NCBI RefSeq assembly: GCF_034427655.1
Contig: NZ_JAXOFX010000012.1
Coordinates: 62,001 to 126,000, forward strand
Source of the DNA: Robertmurraya_A mangrovi
GTDB lineage: Bacteria > Bacillota > Bacilli > Bacillales > Cytobacillaceae
Direction: 5' to 3'
Length of the DNA stretch: 64,000 bases
Shown here: piece after piece, positions 18,217 through 26,573 of the stretch
Layout: each line of letters starts with the position of its first letter
Position numbering within the stretch: the stretch's first letter is position 1
The notes under the pieces: model-generated
What the model was told of the DNA's origin: nothing
The model's input: the letters and a program-made list of their open reading frames with translations, nothing else
Database searches by the model: none
Translations under genes and position numbers: made by a program

Positions 18217-18906
18217 ATGAGGCTTTCAAGAGTTAATAAGTACAGAAAAAAAAGAAGAAAAAAAAATTATTCAATCATTTCAAAAATTAAAAGACAGTCT
18301 AAAAACCCAATGAAGAAATTAATAATTAGTTCTACTCTTATAGGTACAGCTCTATGTTCTACATCTGTAGCCTATGCACAGATAGGAATTTCTGATCACA
18401 TAAGAAATTGGTATATAGAGCGCCTTTCTGAAGTAGAGGAGTTTTTAACCACTTCAATTAAAACAGATGCTACCAATCAAAAGGCAAACTTATTACGCCA
18501 AGTTCGTGAACAAACTGAATTATCTGTAAAAGAACTTCAGGAGTATGCAGCAGATAAGAGAGCCTCAATAAGTACCAATATCGAACGAAAAGCTCAAGAA
18601 ACTGCTACTATTATTGATTCTCAAAATCAGGAAGATATGCAGAAGGCTAAAGAGAACATTGATGAGCAAGTAAATAAAGAAATGGAAGATGCCGCAAAGG
18701 ATCAAGCAGAAAATCAAAAAGAAAATCCTCCTGAAGAAGACAAGAAACAAGAAGAACAAGAATCAGGTAAGGAAACTGAACAATCAGAACCCACAGGAGA
18801 TTCTAAAGTTGAAACAGAGCCTTCGGAATCCACAAAAGATTCTAAAAAAGAGGAATCTCCAAAAGAAGATACTACTGAAGAAAATTCTAGTGATAATAAT
18901 GAGTAA
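18217..18906 (+). CDS. Secreted helical protein with basic N-terminal extension and acidic tail
   Basis: 229 residues from ATG 18217, which has AAGGAGG seven bases upstream. The more usual-looking start MKKLIIS at 18310 has no ribosome site. The result is a 31-residue, very basic extension (RKKRRKKNY) before the hydrophobic core, an unusually long n-region. Cleavage is expected after SVAYA. The mature protein has Trp at residue 11, about 100 residues of charged amphipathic helix, and then about 60 residues of acidic Glu/Lys/Ser/Pro low-complexity tail. It is related in layout to the proteins encoded at 16914 and 19510. No known family was recognised. Confidence 0.75.
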   Translation: MRLSRVNKYRKKRRKKNYSIISKIKRQSKNPMKKLIISSTLIGTALCSTSVAYAQIGISDHIRNWYIERLSEVEEFLTTSIKTDATNQKANLLRQVREQTELSVKELQEYAADKRASISTNIERKAQETATIIDSQNQEDMQKAKENIDEQVNKEMEDAAKDQAENQKENPPEEDKKQEEQESGKETEQSEPTGDSKVETEPSESTKDSKKEESPKEDTTEENSSDNNE

Positions 18907-18920
18907 TGGAGTTGAAACGC

Positions 18921-19490
18921 ATGGAAAATACTGCAATAAACGAAACCAACATCGAAGTTAAGGATACTACTAAAAAAAGTTCCATTATGGAGTGGGTTAA
19001 ATTTATTCTAATGCTAGCATTAGTAGTTATTGTAATCCGTAATAGTATAGGCTTTACAAAAATAAGTGGATTGTCTATGTTTCCAACGTTTCAGGATGGG
19101 GACTTCATATTAGAAGAGAAAATTAGCAAATACTTTTCATCTCCTGAAACAGGTGATGTTGTCATTATTAATAAACCTGAACAAGGTTATAAAATTATAA
19201 AAAGGGTTATTGCTTTAGGTGGAGATACAGTAATGATTAAAGATGGTACTGTATTTGTAAATGATCAACCCCTTCCAGAAATTATGACATCAGGACAATC
19301 ATCAGATATGGAGGCTACCAAGGTTCCAGCTGATCATATTTTTGTTATTGGAGATAACAGAACTCCTGGAGAGAGCATTGATAGTAGAGATCCAAGTGTG
19401 GGACCTATCCCCCACTCAGACATAGATGGTTACGTACTTTTTTCCCTAATTCCTTTTAAGTCAATTCCAAAGCCTATTGAAATTGAATAG
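18921..19490 (+). CDS. Type I signal peptidase (P-type, Sip family)
   Basis: About 189 residues from ATG 18921, which has GGAG nine bases upstream; an ATG at 18906 overlaps the upstream stop (TAATG) but has no clear site. One N-terminal membrane anchor (about residues 20-40) is followed by the catalytic Ser in ISGLSMFPTF, the catalytic Lys in IIKRVIALGGD and box E (VIGDNRTPGESIDSRDPSVG). The Ser-Lys pair makes it a SipS-like bacterial enzyme, unlike the ER-type SipW of tasA operons. Its position between two secreted helical proteins suggests a dedicated protease for this cluster. Confidence 0.92.
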   Translation: MENTAINETNIEVKDTTKKSSIMEWVKFILMLALVVIVIRNSIGFTKISGLSMFPTFQDGDFILEEKISKYFSSPETGDVVIINKPEQGYKIIKRVIALGGDTVMIKDGTVFVNDQPLPEIMTSGQSSDMEATKVPADHIFVIGDNRTPGESIDSRDPSVGPIPHSDIDGYVLFSLIPFKSIPKPIEIE

Positions 19491-19509
19491 ATGAACTGAG
19501 GGACATTAT

Positions 19510-20169
19510 ATGAAACTCATTAAAAGACTGATAAAGAAGCCTTTAACATGGATATTAATAGTATTTATTTGTAGTATTAGTACAGTGTATGCCTCTACTG
19601 ATACTTATCACCAAACACTCGCTTGGGCAGAAAATCAAAAAAAGATAGCACAGTATCATCTGAAAACCAATCTATATGAAACTGTTAACAACCAAATAGC
19701 AAAATTGACTTATAATACTGAAGAATCTTTACAGTTATCAGAAAAACAACTAGAGGATTTTAGTAAATTGGAGTCCCTAGGAACGAGTGACTCAATCACA
19801 AATGCACTTAAAAAACATGAAAATGAACTTGAACAAACTGCTCAATCTATTGTAAATAATACTAGCCTAGACTTTGATAATATTGTTAGTAGGGTGAATC
19901 ATACAGGAAATGAAATTACAAATAGCGTAGAATATGATTATCTAGATGAATTAAGTAAATTGTCTTCAAATCAATTACCTGAACATAAGATACATTCCTC
20001 TCAATCTAACGAACAATTAGATAATGAAATACAACTTACACTAGCCACTATCCATCAACTCGAGATGATGTTAGAATCTGAGTCAGATCCTGCTATAAAA
20101 GAATTTATACTAAAAAAAATAGATTTATTAAATCAATTAATCATCATACTCACTGATGATGATATATAA
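19510..20169 (+). CDS. Secreted helical protein, third member of the cluster
   Basis: 219 residues, ATG after GAGGGA. The signal peptide has basic residues, a hydrophobic core and cleavage after STVYA. Mature residue 11 is Trp (STDTYHQTLAW), matching the other two cluster proteins at the same distance from the cut. The rest is predicted helical with Asn/Gln/Glu-rich heptads and ends in an Ile/Leu-rich helix (LLNQLIIIL) that could mediate assembly. There is no anchor motif. It follows the signal peptidase by 19 bases and is the last gene of the unit. Confidence 0.75.
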   Translation: MKLIKRLIKKPLTWILIVFICSISTVYASTDTYHQTLAWAENQKKIAQYHLKTNLYETVNNQIAKLTYNTEESLQLSEKQLEDFSKLESLGTSDSITNALKKHENELEQTAQSIVNNTSLDFDNIVSRVNHTGNEITNSVEYDYLDELSKLSSNQLPEHKIHSSQSNEQLDNEIQLTLATIHQLEMMLESESDPAIKEFILKKIDLLNQLIIILTDDDI

Positions 20170-20195
20170 TAGACCTCTAAATGCGATATTGGTTT

Positions 20196-20236
20196 ACATA
20201 TTCAAGTATAGAAACAGATTCTATACTTGAATATGT
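20196..20236. repeat. 18-bp perfect inverted repeat after the secreted-protein cluster
   Basis: ACATATTCAAGTATAGAA (20196-20213) and its exact complement (20219-20236) flank a 5-base loop. No clean T-run follows on the plus strand, so it is not a textbook terminator. It may still stop or stabilise the cluster transcript 27 bases after its last stop codon. Confidence 0.7.
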
Positions 20237-20580
20237 AGTAAAAAATATCAGTTATAAAAAATCTTCTACAACTCAAACAGGTAACAATATTAATTCCAAA
20301 TCTACTGCTTAGTTATGTTGTTTTTTTCTTTTTTGATTCTTCCCAGCCCCTGATGCTAACTTTATTTGAACCCTCCCATTCTTCTACATGATGAGACCAC
20401 GAGTAACACCAAACTCAGTTTTATATACTATACTAACAAAAAGAGGATCACATAGATTGACCTTCCTCTTATTTCTCATGTTTTCCTTTTCCACATTAGT
20501 CAACGGGACAAGAAAGTGAAGTCACCTCCAAAAGCCTAGGTACTCACTCTACCTTATTAGATGCAATCCAGACTTCTCCC
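20237..20580. other. Intergenic, no feature seen
   Basis: AT-rich sequence between the hairpin and the converging methionine synthase-like gene. I see no open frame with a ribosome site and no strong hairpin here. Confidence 0.4.
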
Positions 20581-21684
20581 CTACCCCCATATCTCCCGAG
20601 AAAGCTCCACAATATACCTTAACTTATCCCATTGCTGCTCCTCAGTTAATATATTCCCATGATGAGTAGAAGCAAACCCACATTGTGGACTAATACATAA
20701 TTGCTCTATCGGCACATATTTCGTTGCTTCCTCCACACGTGCTTTAATGTTTTCCTTGTCTTCTAGCTCTCCATGTTTTGATGTAAATAGTCCAAGGACC
20801 ACTTGTGGACCTCCATTTGGAATGTGTTGTAACGGTTCGAAGTCGCCAGAACGGTCATCATCATATTCTAGGAAAAATCGATTTACTTTTTCTTTTGCAA
20901 ATAAGGTTGGCGCAATTTTGGCATAACTACCTTCAAACGCCCACTTTGAACGATAGTTTCCTCGGCAAAGGTGGGTAGTTACGAGTAAATCTTCTGGTTT
21001 ATCTTCTAAAATGCTATTCACCACATGTAGTGCTAAATCAATCAACTCTTCGCGGTCTAAACCACTATCATTAAAAGGAATTTCTGGAGCATTAAGACCT
21101 GCAATATAAACATCATCTAGCTGCAAGTAGCGACAACCCGCATCATAAAAGGCTTTAATCGCATCACAATAGGTTTGAATCACATCGTTTGTATAATCCT
21201 GTAGATTTGGATAGATTTCCAGATTTCGAATACCCGCGTTAAAAAGTTGGTTTGGACTTGGAATCGTTTGTTTGGCAACGGCACGATCACCAACAATTTC
21301 TTTAAACAAGGTAAAATCCTTTACATGTGGATGATTCGGATTAAATGAAATTTTACCCGTTACACGTATATCGTATCTTTCCGTTTCCTCCCCTTTAAAT
21401 TGAAAACCGTGATCTGGAACGTAACCCTCTACTCCGTTTAAATGCTCTAAGAAATCTGTATGCCAGAATCTGCGACGAAACTCCCCATCTGTTACAGCTT
21501 GTAGTCCTACTTCAATTTGTTTATCAACAATTTTTCTAATTTCTTCTGTTTCAATGTCATGTAACACTTGAGCTGTGATCTTACCTTCTTGAAATTCTTT
21601 TCTAGCTGTATGGATTCTTTCAGGTCGTAATAAGCTCCCCACATGATCTGCTCTAAACGGAGTATGTACCAATGTGTTAGTCAT
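20581..21684 (-). CDS. MetE C-terminal-like methyltransferase, YxjG/YxjH family
   Basis: About 367 residues; the start is probably ATG 21684 (MTNTLVHTPFRADHVGSLLRP), with ATG 21696 also in frame. It is a single catalytic barrel of cobalamin-independent methionine synthase with the ADHVGSLLRP opening, the zinc-ligand motif THLCRGN, a conserved Glu near FFLEYDDDRSG and the second Cys in SPQCGF. In B. subtilis the paralogues yxjG and yxjH are S-box genes with a role in methionine/S-methyl metabolism, and the same riboswitch lies upstream here. The methyl donor is not certain, as the folate-binding N-terminal barrel of MetE is missing. Confidence 0.9.
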   Translation of the reverse strand: MTNTLVHTPFRADHVGSLLRPERIHTARKEFQEGKITAQVLHDIETEEIRKIVDKQIEVGLQAVTDGEFRRRFWHTDFLEHLNGVEGYVPDHGFQFKGEETERYDIRVTGKISFNPNHPHVKDFTLFKEIVGDRAVAKQTIPSPNQLFNAGIRNLEIYPNLQDYTNDVIQTYCDAIKAFYDAGCRYLQLDDVYIAGLNAPEIPFNDSGLDREELIDLALHVVNSILEDKPEDLLVTTHLCRGNYRSKWAFEGSYAKIAPTLFAKEKVNRFFLEYDDDRSGDFEPLQHIPNGGPQVVLGLFTSKHGELEDKENIKARVEEATKYVPIEQLCISPQCGFASTHHGNILTEEQQWDKLRYIVELSREIWG

Positions 21685-21740
21685 AAATAATTCCACCCTT
21701 TTATTAGTTTTGTATTTTTCTTACCTTCTAAACGCAAAAA

Positions 21741-21770
21741 CCCCCTCTTCTACAACATAAGAAGAGGGGT
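21741..21770 (-). terminator. S-box riboswitch terminator
   Basis: On the minus strand CCCCTCTTC pairs with GAAGAGGGG and a T-run follows, about 45 bases before the start of the methyltransferase gene. It should form when SAM is bound by the adjoining aptamer. Confidence 0.9.
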
Positions 21771-21798
21771 GAAAAAACAAAATGAATGTACCTGCTCT

Positions 21799-21897
21799 TC
21801 TTATCTTCTAGCAAAATGCTACTGGAATTGGCACAGTACTATTAAAAGTCCGCTGCCGAGGTATCAAAGGGCCAGTCCCTCCACCTCTCTAGATAAG
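21799..21897 (-). ncRNA. SAM-I (S-box) riboswitch aptamer
   Basis: The minus strand reads CTTATCTAGAGAGGTGGAGG, then GACTGGCCC, then ACCTCGGCAGC, the signature core of the S-box. P1 is closed by CTTATCT at 21891-21897 and AGATAAG at 21800-21806. It is followed at the right distance by the terminator at 21741-21770. It represses the downstream gene when SAM is plentiful. Confidence 0.95.
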
Positions 21898-21993
21898 AAA
21901 GTTTCGAATATTAAATTATTTGAATTCAATATAATATTAAAAAGTTGTTTTGTCCAGTATATTTTAACATTTTTATTTATCTTTCTTAAGAAA

Positions 21994-22557
21994 CTACTCT
22001 TTTAGATGTTTTATTTTTTCTCTATAAGTTTTATTTTTTGCTCTATTTCCACAAGCGCTCATAATACACCATTTCCCAGTACCTGGCCTTGAATAATCAA
22101 TAAAAACCCACTGACAATCTTCAGCAGAACAAACCCTTATCCGATGCCATAAAGCTTTCTTCCTAAGCTCAAAAATTAACAATATTAATCTTCCTATTCC
22201 CCTTCTTCCACCCTCTCCATGAGGAATGATTTTTTCAGAATCTAAGGAAAATTCAATTGAAAATGTAAATGCATCTATTAATTTGTTAATTTCTTCTATA
22301 AGATTATCATCCGTTTTATTGTAATCATTATTGACAATCATTTTTCGTGCTTCGTTTCTAAACTTAATAGCATGAATTAAGTCCTCATCCGTCACTAGAT
22401 CTTCTTCTTGAATAAAATGATACTTTAATAACCATGAATAGAGAACCTTTGAGGATGTAAGATGTTCAACACCCTCGTCCCCTTCAAAGCGGGTCCGTTT
22501 ATCATGAGTATTAAAAAAATCAGCAATAATCTCAAGATCATAATAATTTTTTTCCAT
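21994..22557 (-). CDS. CGNR zinc-finger protein (ABATE domain), putative regulator
   Basis: About 187 residues from ATG 22557 (MEKNYYDLEII), which has AGGAG five bases upstream. A longer frame to 22647 begins with an implausible Thr/Val/Met-rich stretch. The N-terminal ABATE-type helical domain covers about residues 1-130. The C-terminus has the CGNR motif: C in RVCSAEDCQWVFID, then WCIMSACGNRAKN. Members of this family are stress-linked DNA-binding regulators. It is divergent from the epoxide hydrolase gene, and a GTCA-TCG-TGAC inverted repeat lies in between, so control of that gene and of itself is likely. Confidence 0.85.
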   Translation of the reverse strand: MEKNYYDLEIIADFFNTHDKRTRFEGDEGVEHLTSSKVLYSWLLKYHFIQEEDLVTDEDLIHAIKFRNEARKMIVNNDYNKTDDNLIEEINKLIDAFTFSIEFSLDSEKIIPHGEGGRRGIGRLILLIFELRKKALWHRIRVCSAEDCQWVFIDYSRPGTGKWCIMSACGNRAKNKTYREKIKHLKE

Positions 22558-22610
22558 AAAAACACTCCTATTGACTATATTTACCATAACCATTAATATA
22601 GTTTTAGTGG

Positions 22611-22621
22611 TCATCGTGACT
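22611..22621. promoter_or_regulatory. Inverted repeat in the CGNR/epoxide hydrolase divergent region
   Basis: GTCATCGTGAC is a 4-3-4 inverted repeat. Related words (GGTCACC at 22638-22644, TTGACTA nearby) recur within 80 bases between the two divergent genes. It is a candidate operator for the CGNR protein; this is inferred from position. Confidence 0.3.
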
Positions 22622-22761
22622 ATTAAACAATTTTTAAAGGTCACCATAGAAGATAGAATACTAGAATAAAGTACATGAACGAATACTTATAAAATGTTCC
22701 ATTCTTTAATTATATCTTTATCTTACTATTTACTTAATAAAATTATTGGAGGTATGAACTT

Positions 22762-23916
22762 ATGGATATAAGACCATTTTATTTGAATATCAATGAGGAA
22801 GAAATTTTGAAATTGAAGAATCGATTAGACTTTACAAGATGGCCTGATGAAGTTCCTGGATCTAATTGGGAATACGGTATCCCTTTAGATTTTATGAAGG
22901 ATATAACAGACTATTGGAAAAATGAGTTTGATTGGAAAAGAGTGCAGAATAAAATAAATTCATTTTCAAATTTTCAAGTAAGAATAGATGATGTAGATAT
23001 CCACTTTATTCACGAGCGTGGAAATGGATCTAACTCTCTACCTATCATTATTCCTCATGGTTATCCAGGGTCTTTTTATGAACTGCTAAACCTTATTCCC
23101 TATCTGACAAACCCGGAGAAATATGGTGGAGATCCTGAAGATTCTTTCGATGTCATTATTCCGTCTATTCCTGGTCATGGGTTTTCAGGTACTCCATTAA
23201 AATCAGGCTTTGAGGATCGACAAGTTTCTCATCTATTGGTGAAATTAATGGTGGATAAGCTAGGATACGAGAAGTTTGCAGCCCATGGGTATGATCTTGG
23301 AGCCAGTATTTTAGGATTATTATGCTTAGACCATCCAGAAAAAGTAATTGGTTATCACACTACTACACCTGGAAACCCTAGTCCGTTTGTTCCTGGAAAT
23401 GCTTTATTAACAGAATCAGAAGAAAATTACCTTAAGCTTTCTAGAGAATGGTATAACGAAGAAGGTGCCTACGCTCATATGCTTGGTACAAAGCCACAAA
23501 CGATCGGTTACTCACTCACAGACTCTCCGATAGGTCTTGCAGCATTTATTTTAGAAAAATGGTACTTATGGACAAATCCACAAAACGGGAATTTATATAA
23601 GCATTTCAATAAGGAAGAGCTACTTGCAAACGTTACCATTTATTGGCTAACCCAAACTATTAATTCAGCAAATAGATTATATTTCGAAGGTAAACATACG
23701 AAATGGCCAGGACCGGAAGATATTACTACCGTCCCCATTGGAGTATCTTTAACAGCCACTCAACCAAATGAACGACCTCCAAAGGCATATGTTGCAAGAA
23801 TGTTCCCGAATATTCTAAGTTGGGAAGAGTTAGGCAAAGGCGGACACTTTGTTGCCACCGAGGATCCTAGGTTAGTTGCTGAACGAATACGTTCTTTTTT
23901 TAAAAAACTGAGGTAA
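22762..23916 (+). CDS. Epoxide hydrolase (EHN domain plus alpha/beta hydrolase)
   Basis: 384 residues, ATG after GGAGGTATGAACTT. The N-terminal epoxide hydrolase domain (RPFYLNINEEEILKLKNRL, TRWPDEVPGSNWEYG) covers about residues 1-110. The alpha/beta hydrolase fold has the oxyanion motif HGYPGSFYE, the nucleophile Asp at about residue 178 in HGYDLGAS, and the catalytic His in GKGGHFVATEDP. The family opens epoxides to diols and resembles microsomal and juvenile-hormone epoxide hydrolases. The native substrate is unknown. Divergence from the CGNR regulator suggests induction by a toxic compound. Confidence 0.88.
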   Translation: MDIRPFYLNINEEEILKLKNRLDFTRWPDEVPGSNWEYGIPLDFMKDITDYWKNEFDWKRVQNKINSFSNFQVRIDDVDIHFIHERGNGSNSLPIIIPHGYPGSFYELLNLIPYLTNPEKYGGDPEDSFDVIIPSIPGHGFSGTPLKSGFEDRQVSHLLVKLMVDKLGYEKFAAHGYDLGASILGLLCLDHPEKVIGYHTTTPGNPSPFVPGNALLTESEENYLKLSREWYNEEGAYAHMLGTKPQTIGYSLTDSPIGLAAFILEKWYLWTNPQNGNLYKHFNKEELLANVTIYWLTQTINSANRLYFEGKHTKWPGPEDITTVPIGVSLTATQPNERPPKAYVARMFPNILSWEELGKGGHFVATEDPRLVAERIRSFFKKLR

Positions 23917-24159
23917 AAGTGCAGAGTTATAGAATAGTAAACTCTGATATCCCCTCACTTTTTATTGTAATTATGGTAATTAATAATAAAGATATTGGGA
24001 TCTATTTTTACAATTCCTTCGACTACTATAACCCTTTTTGAAGTTTGCTAGTCAATTAAAAAGTAAAAAGTGTAGATATGAACTCCTCCTGTTTTGAATA
24101 TGATTTAGAAAGAATGGTTTTCGTAATTCTTATTAGACTGAAAAAACAGGAGGTAACCC

Positions 24160-24987
24160 ATGACTACAAACAACGGAACGTATATCGAAGTAGAACCAGG
24201 AATTGAATTGTATGTTCAAGATGTTGGAACAGGAGACCCTGTTGTATTTATTCCGGGGTTTACTTTTACGACAGATGTCTTTTCCGAGCAAGTCCAACAC
24301 TTTTCACAAACTCACCGTACGATCGTGATTGACCCTAGAAGCCATGGGCGCTCAACTATGACGGTACATGGGAATGACTATGTTACACATGGCACGGATT
24401 TGCAAAAAGTTTTGACTGCATTAAATGTAGACAATGCCACCCTGGTCGGCTGGTCATTTGGATGCTTAACCGTATGGGAATATGTACGCCAGTTCGGAAC
24501 CAACCATATTAAATCACTAGTTTTAATTGATATGCCACCAAAATCTTTATCCCTTCAACAAGATGTGGATTGGGTAGAAGGAAATCTTGATGACTTGGCT
24601 GCGGCCTATACGAACTATTTGCGGAATTCAAAGGGGCAACGCGATTTCATTTCGGCATATGCAACTGGAGTCATGGTTCAACGCGATCTCAAAGAAGAAG
24701 AATTAACGTGGATTGTAGACCAGTCCCTTAAAACACCATATTACATTGCTGCCAACTTATTTTCTTCAGGTCTATTCTCTGATTATCGAGAAGAGGCCAC
24801 TAGTAGTAGTGAGTCCCTCCCTACTCTATATATTGTCGCCGAACATTGGGCAGAGAGAGCCACCAACTATCTAGCAAAGCTCACCCCAAAGGCCTCAGTG
24901 AAGGTACTCGGTGGACATTTCATGTTTTGGGAGCATAGTCAAAAGTTTAATGAGATCGTCACGAAATTTTTAGAAGAGAATAAATAA
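24160..24987 (+). CDS. Alpha/beta hydrolase
   Basis: 275 residues, ATG after AGGAGGTAACC. Standard fold signs are DVGTGDPVVFIPGFTF (oxyanion loop), the nucleophile elbow GWSFGC with Ser at about 99, and the C-terminal LGGHFMFWEHSQKF with the catalytic His. It resembles haloperoxidase-like and esterase-like small hydrolases. The substrate cannot be assigned. It has its own 240-base upstream region and ends at a strong terminator, so it is probably a single-gene unit. Confidence 0.85.
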   Translation: MTTNNGTYIEVEPGIELYVQDVGTGDPVVFIPGFTFTTDVFSEQVQHFSQTHRTIVIDPRSHGRSTMTVHGNDYVTHGTDLQKVLTALNVDNATLVGWSFGCLTVWEYVRQFGTNHIKSLVLIDMPPKSLSLQQDVDWVEGNLDDLAAAYTNYLRNSKGQRDFISAYATGVMVQRDLKEEELTWIVDQSLKTPYYIAANLFSSGLFSDYREEATSSSESLPTLYIVAEHWAERATNYLAKLTPKASVKVLGGHFMFWEHSQKFNEIVTKFLEENK

Positions 24988-25014
24988 AGAAGATTTATAT
25001 TAATCTAGCAAAAT

Positions 25015-25054
25015 AGTAAAGACTACTCCCTATTATTAAGGAGTAGTCTTTACT
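25015..25054. terminator. Bidirectional terminator
   Basis: AGTAAAGACTACTCC pairs perfectly with GGAGTAGTCTTTACT over a 10-base loop, between the converging hydrolase and MATE genes. Confidence 0.9.
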
Positions 25055-25076
25055 TATTAAAATACAATGGTTTTCT

Positions 25077-26423
25077 TTATCCAAACTTTACTCGTGTTAA
25101 TTTCGGAACATACAACCATAAAAAGAAGGATCTGCCCGCGCTAAAAATAATAAACGATAGCCAAACCCCATTATTATGGAGATGAGGGATGAATAACCAG
25201 TTGGATAATAAAAAAATGAGTAAAGCAAATAAAATAGAGTCTCTAATAAAACGTGCCTCTGTAGCACCTGAGAAAATTCCCTCTAATTGCAGCCCCCAAA
25301 ATCCTACAAAAGGAAAAATCAACATCCAGATTAAGAGGTCATATGCGGTCACTTTTACTTCATGAATGGTTGTGAATAGAGAAACGACCTGTTCCCCAAA
25401 AAAGACTAAACACAAAGATAAAACAATGGCTGCAAGGAAGCCCCATTGTGCAGACAAAGAAAGGGCTCTTTTAAAAAGAGACTGGTCTTTCCCGCCTATT
25501 GCCCTGCCCACAATGATACTGGACGCATTGGCAAAACCTCCTAATAAGTAGGCCATTAAATAATGAATTTGCAATAGAACAGCATTGGCTGCTAACGTGA
25601 CTTCACCCATACTAGCCCCTTTTGCTGTAAAGATCCCTGTCATGGTAAGTAAACAAACCGTCCTCAAAAATAAGTCTCGATTTACCTTTAACATTTTTAT
25701 TAAAGGTGCAGGATCTAGCAACTTGCCAAATGGGAAGTTTGCGAGAGTTAGCTTATTTGTACGAACAATAATCCACGCACCAAAAAGTACGGCACTTACT
25801 TCGGATATTAACGTGGCATAAGCGACCCCTGCCACCCCTAATCCAAGAATGGGAACGAAAAGTATATCTAATACGATATTTAAGAGATTCATGAAGATTT
25901 GGGTAGCCAACGTCCATTTTACTTTTCCCAATCCCATGAGCCAGCCAATCATGACATAGCTCAGCAGCGTAAAAGGGGCTCCCCAAATACGGATGGAAAA
26001 ATAGGTTGAAGAAAAGGCAGTTATTTCATTACTTGCCCCAATAAAATAGATGGCGCTATGTAAAATAGGCTTTTGTAAAAGAATAAAAATTAAGCCTACC
26101 ATTACAGCAATAAACATCGGCCGTAGAAACGTTAATACCGTTTCATTTTCATTATGAGAACCTTGCGCTTGTGAAGTAAATCCTGTCGTACTCACTCGAA
26201 GAAAACCAAAAAGCCAATACATCGTATTAAAGATGAAGGCCCCGATAGCTACTCCTCCAATAGCCGATGGGTCGGGCAATCGTCCAACTACAGCTGTATC
26301 GACAGCACCCAATATGGGCGTTGAAATTCCAGAAATAATTAAAGGGATAGCAAGTAATAAATATTGTCGATGACTAAAGGAGTGTGATACCTTTATGGCC
26401 AAGGCAGGGCTTCCTATTTTCAT
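25077..26423 (-). CDS. MATE family efflux transporter (DinF-like)
   Basis: 448 residues with 12 predicted membrane segments in two similar halves. Typical MATE text includes LAIPLIISGISTPILGAVDTAVVG in helix 1, STTGFTSQAQG and LGKVKWTLATQIFMNLLNIVLDILFV. The start ATG follows AAAGGAG. It should export a cationic drug or small metabolite in exchange for Na+ or H+. It lies 150 bases after the Nik-type importer on the same strand, but a likely terminator separates them. A shared role, such as metallophore export, is possible but unproven. Confidence 0.88.
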   Translation of the reverse strand: MKIGSPALAIKVSHSFSHRQYLLLAIPLIISGISTPILGAVDTAVVGRLPDPSAIGGVAIGAFIFNTMYWLFGFLRVSTTGFTSQAQGSHNENETVLTFLRPMFIAVMVGLIFILLQKPILHSAIYFIGASNEITAFSSTYFSIRIWGAPFTLLSYVMIGWLMGLGKVKWTLATQIFMNLLNIVLDILFVPILGLGVAGVAYATLISEVSAVLFGAWIIVRTNKLTLANFPFGKLLDPAPLIKMLKVNRDLFLRTVCLLTMTGIFTAKGASMGEVTLAANAVLLQIHYLMAYLLGGFANASSIIVGRAIGGKDQSLFKRALSLSAQWGFLAAIVLSLCLVFFGEQVVSLFTTIHEVKVTAYDLLIWMLIFPFVGFWGLQLEGIFSGATEARFIRDSILFALLIFLLSNWLFIPHLHNNGVWLSFIIFSAGRSFFLWLYVPKLTRVKFG

Positions 26424-26484
26424 TTTTTTCTCCTTTTCTTACTTTACTTATTTTCAAATGAGAGAATTCTACTACTCTAGCCAA

Positions 26485-26518
26485 TAAAAATGCCACATCA
26501 TATTGAATATGCTGTGAC
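26485..26518 (-). terminator. Probable terminator of the ABC importer operon
   Basis: An imperfect hairpin (GCCACATCATATT/AATATGCTGTGAC, two mismatches) with a T5 run on the minus strand lies between the last importer gene and the MATE gene. Confidence 0.6.
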
Positions 26519-26573
26519 ACTACATTTTTGCTTCAGTTTTTACTAAACATGTAGGCTTCCTGTAACAAAAGTT

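Noticed and set aside
18689..18961. Lys/Asn-rich frame overlapping the acidic tail of the second secreted protein
   Set aside because: It is the shifted reading of a Glu/Lys repeat, with no ribosome site.
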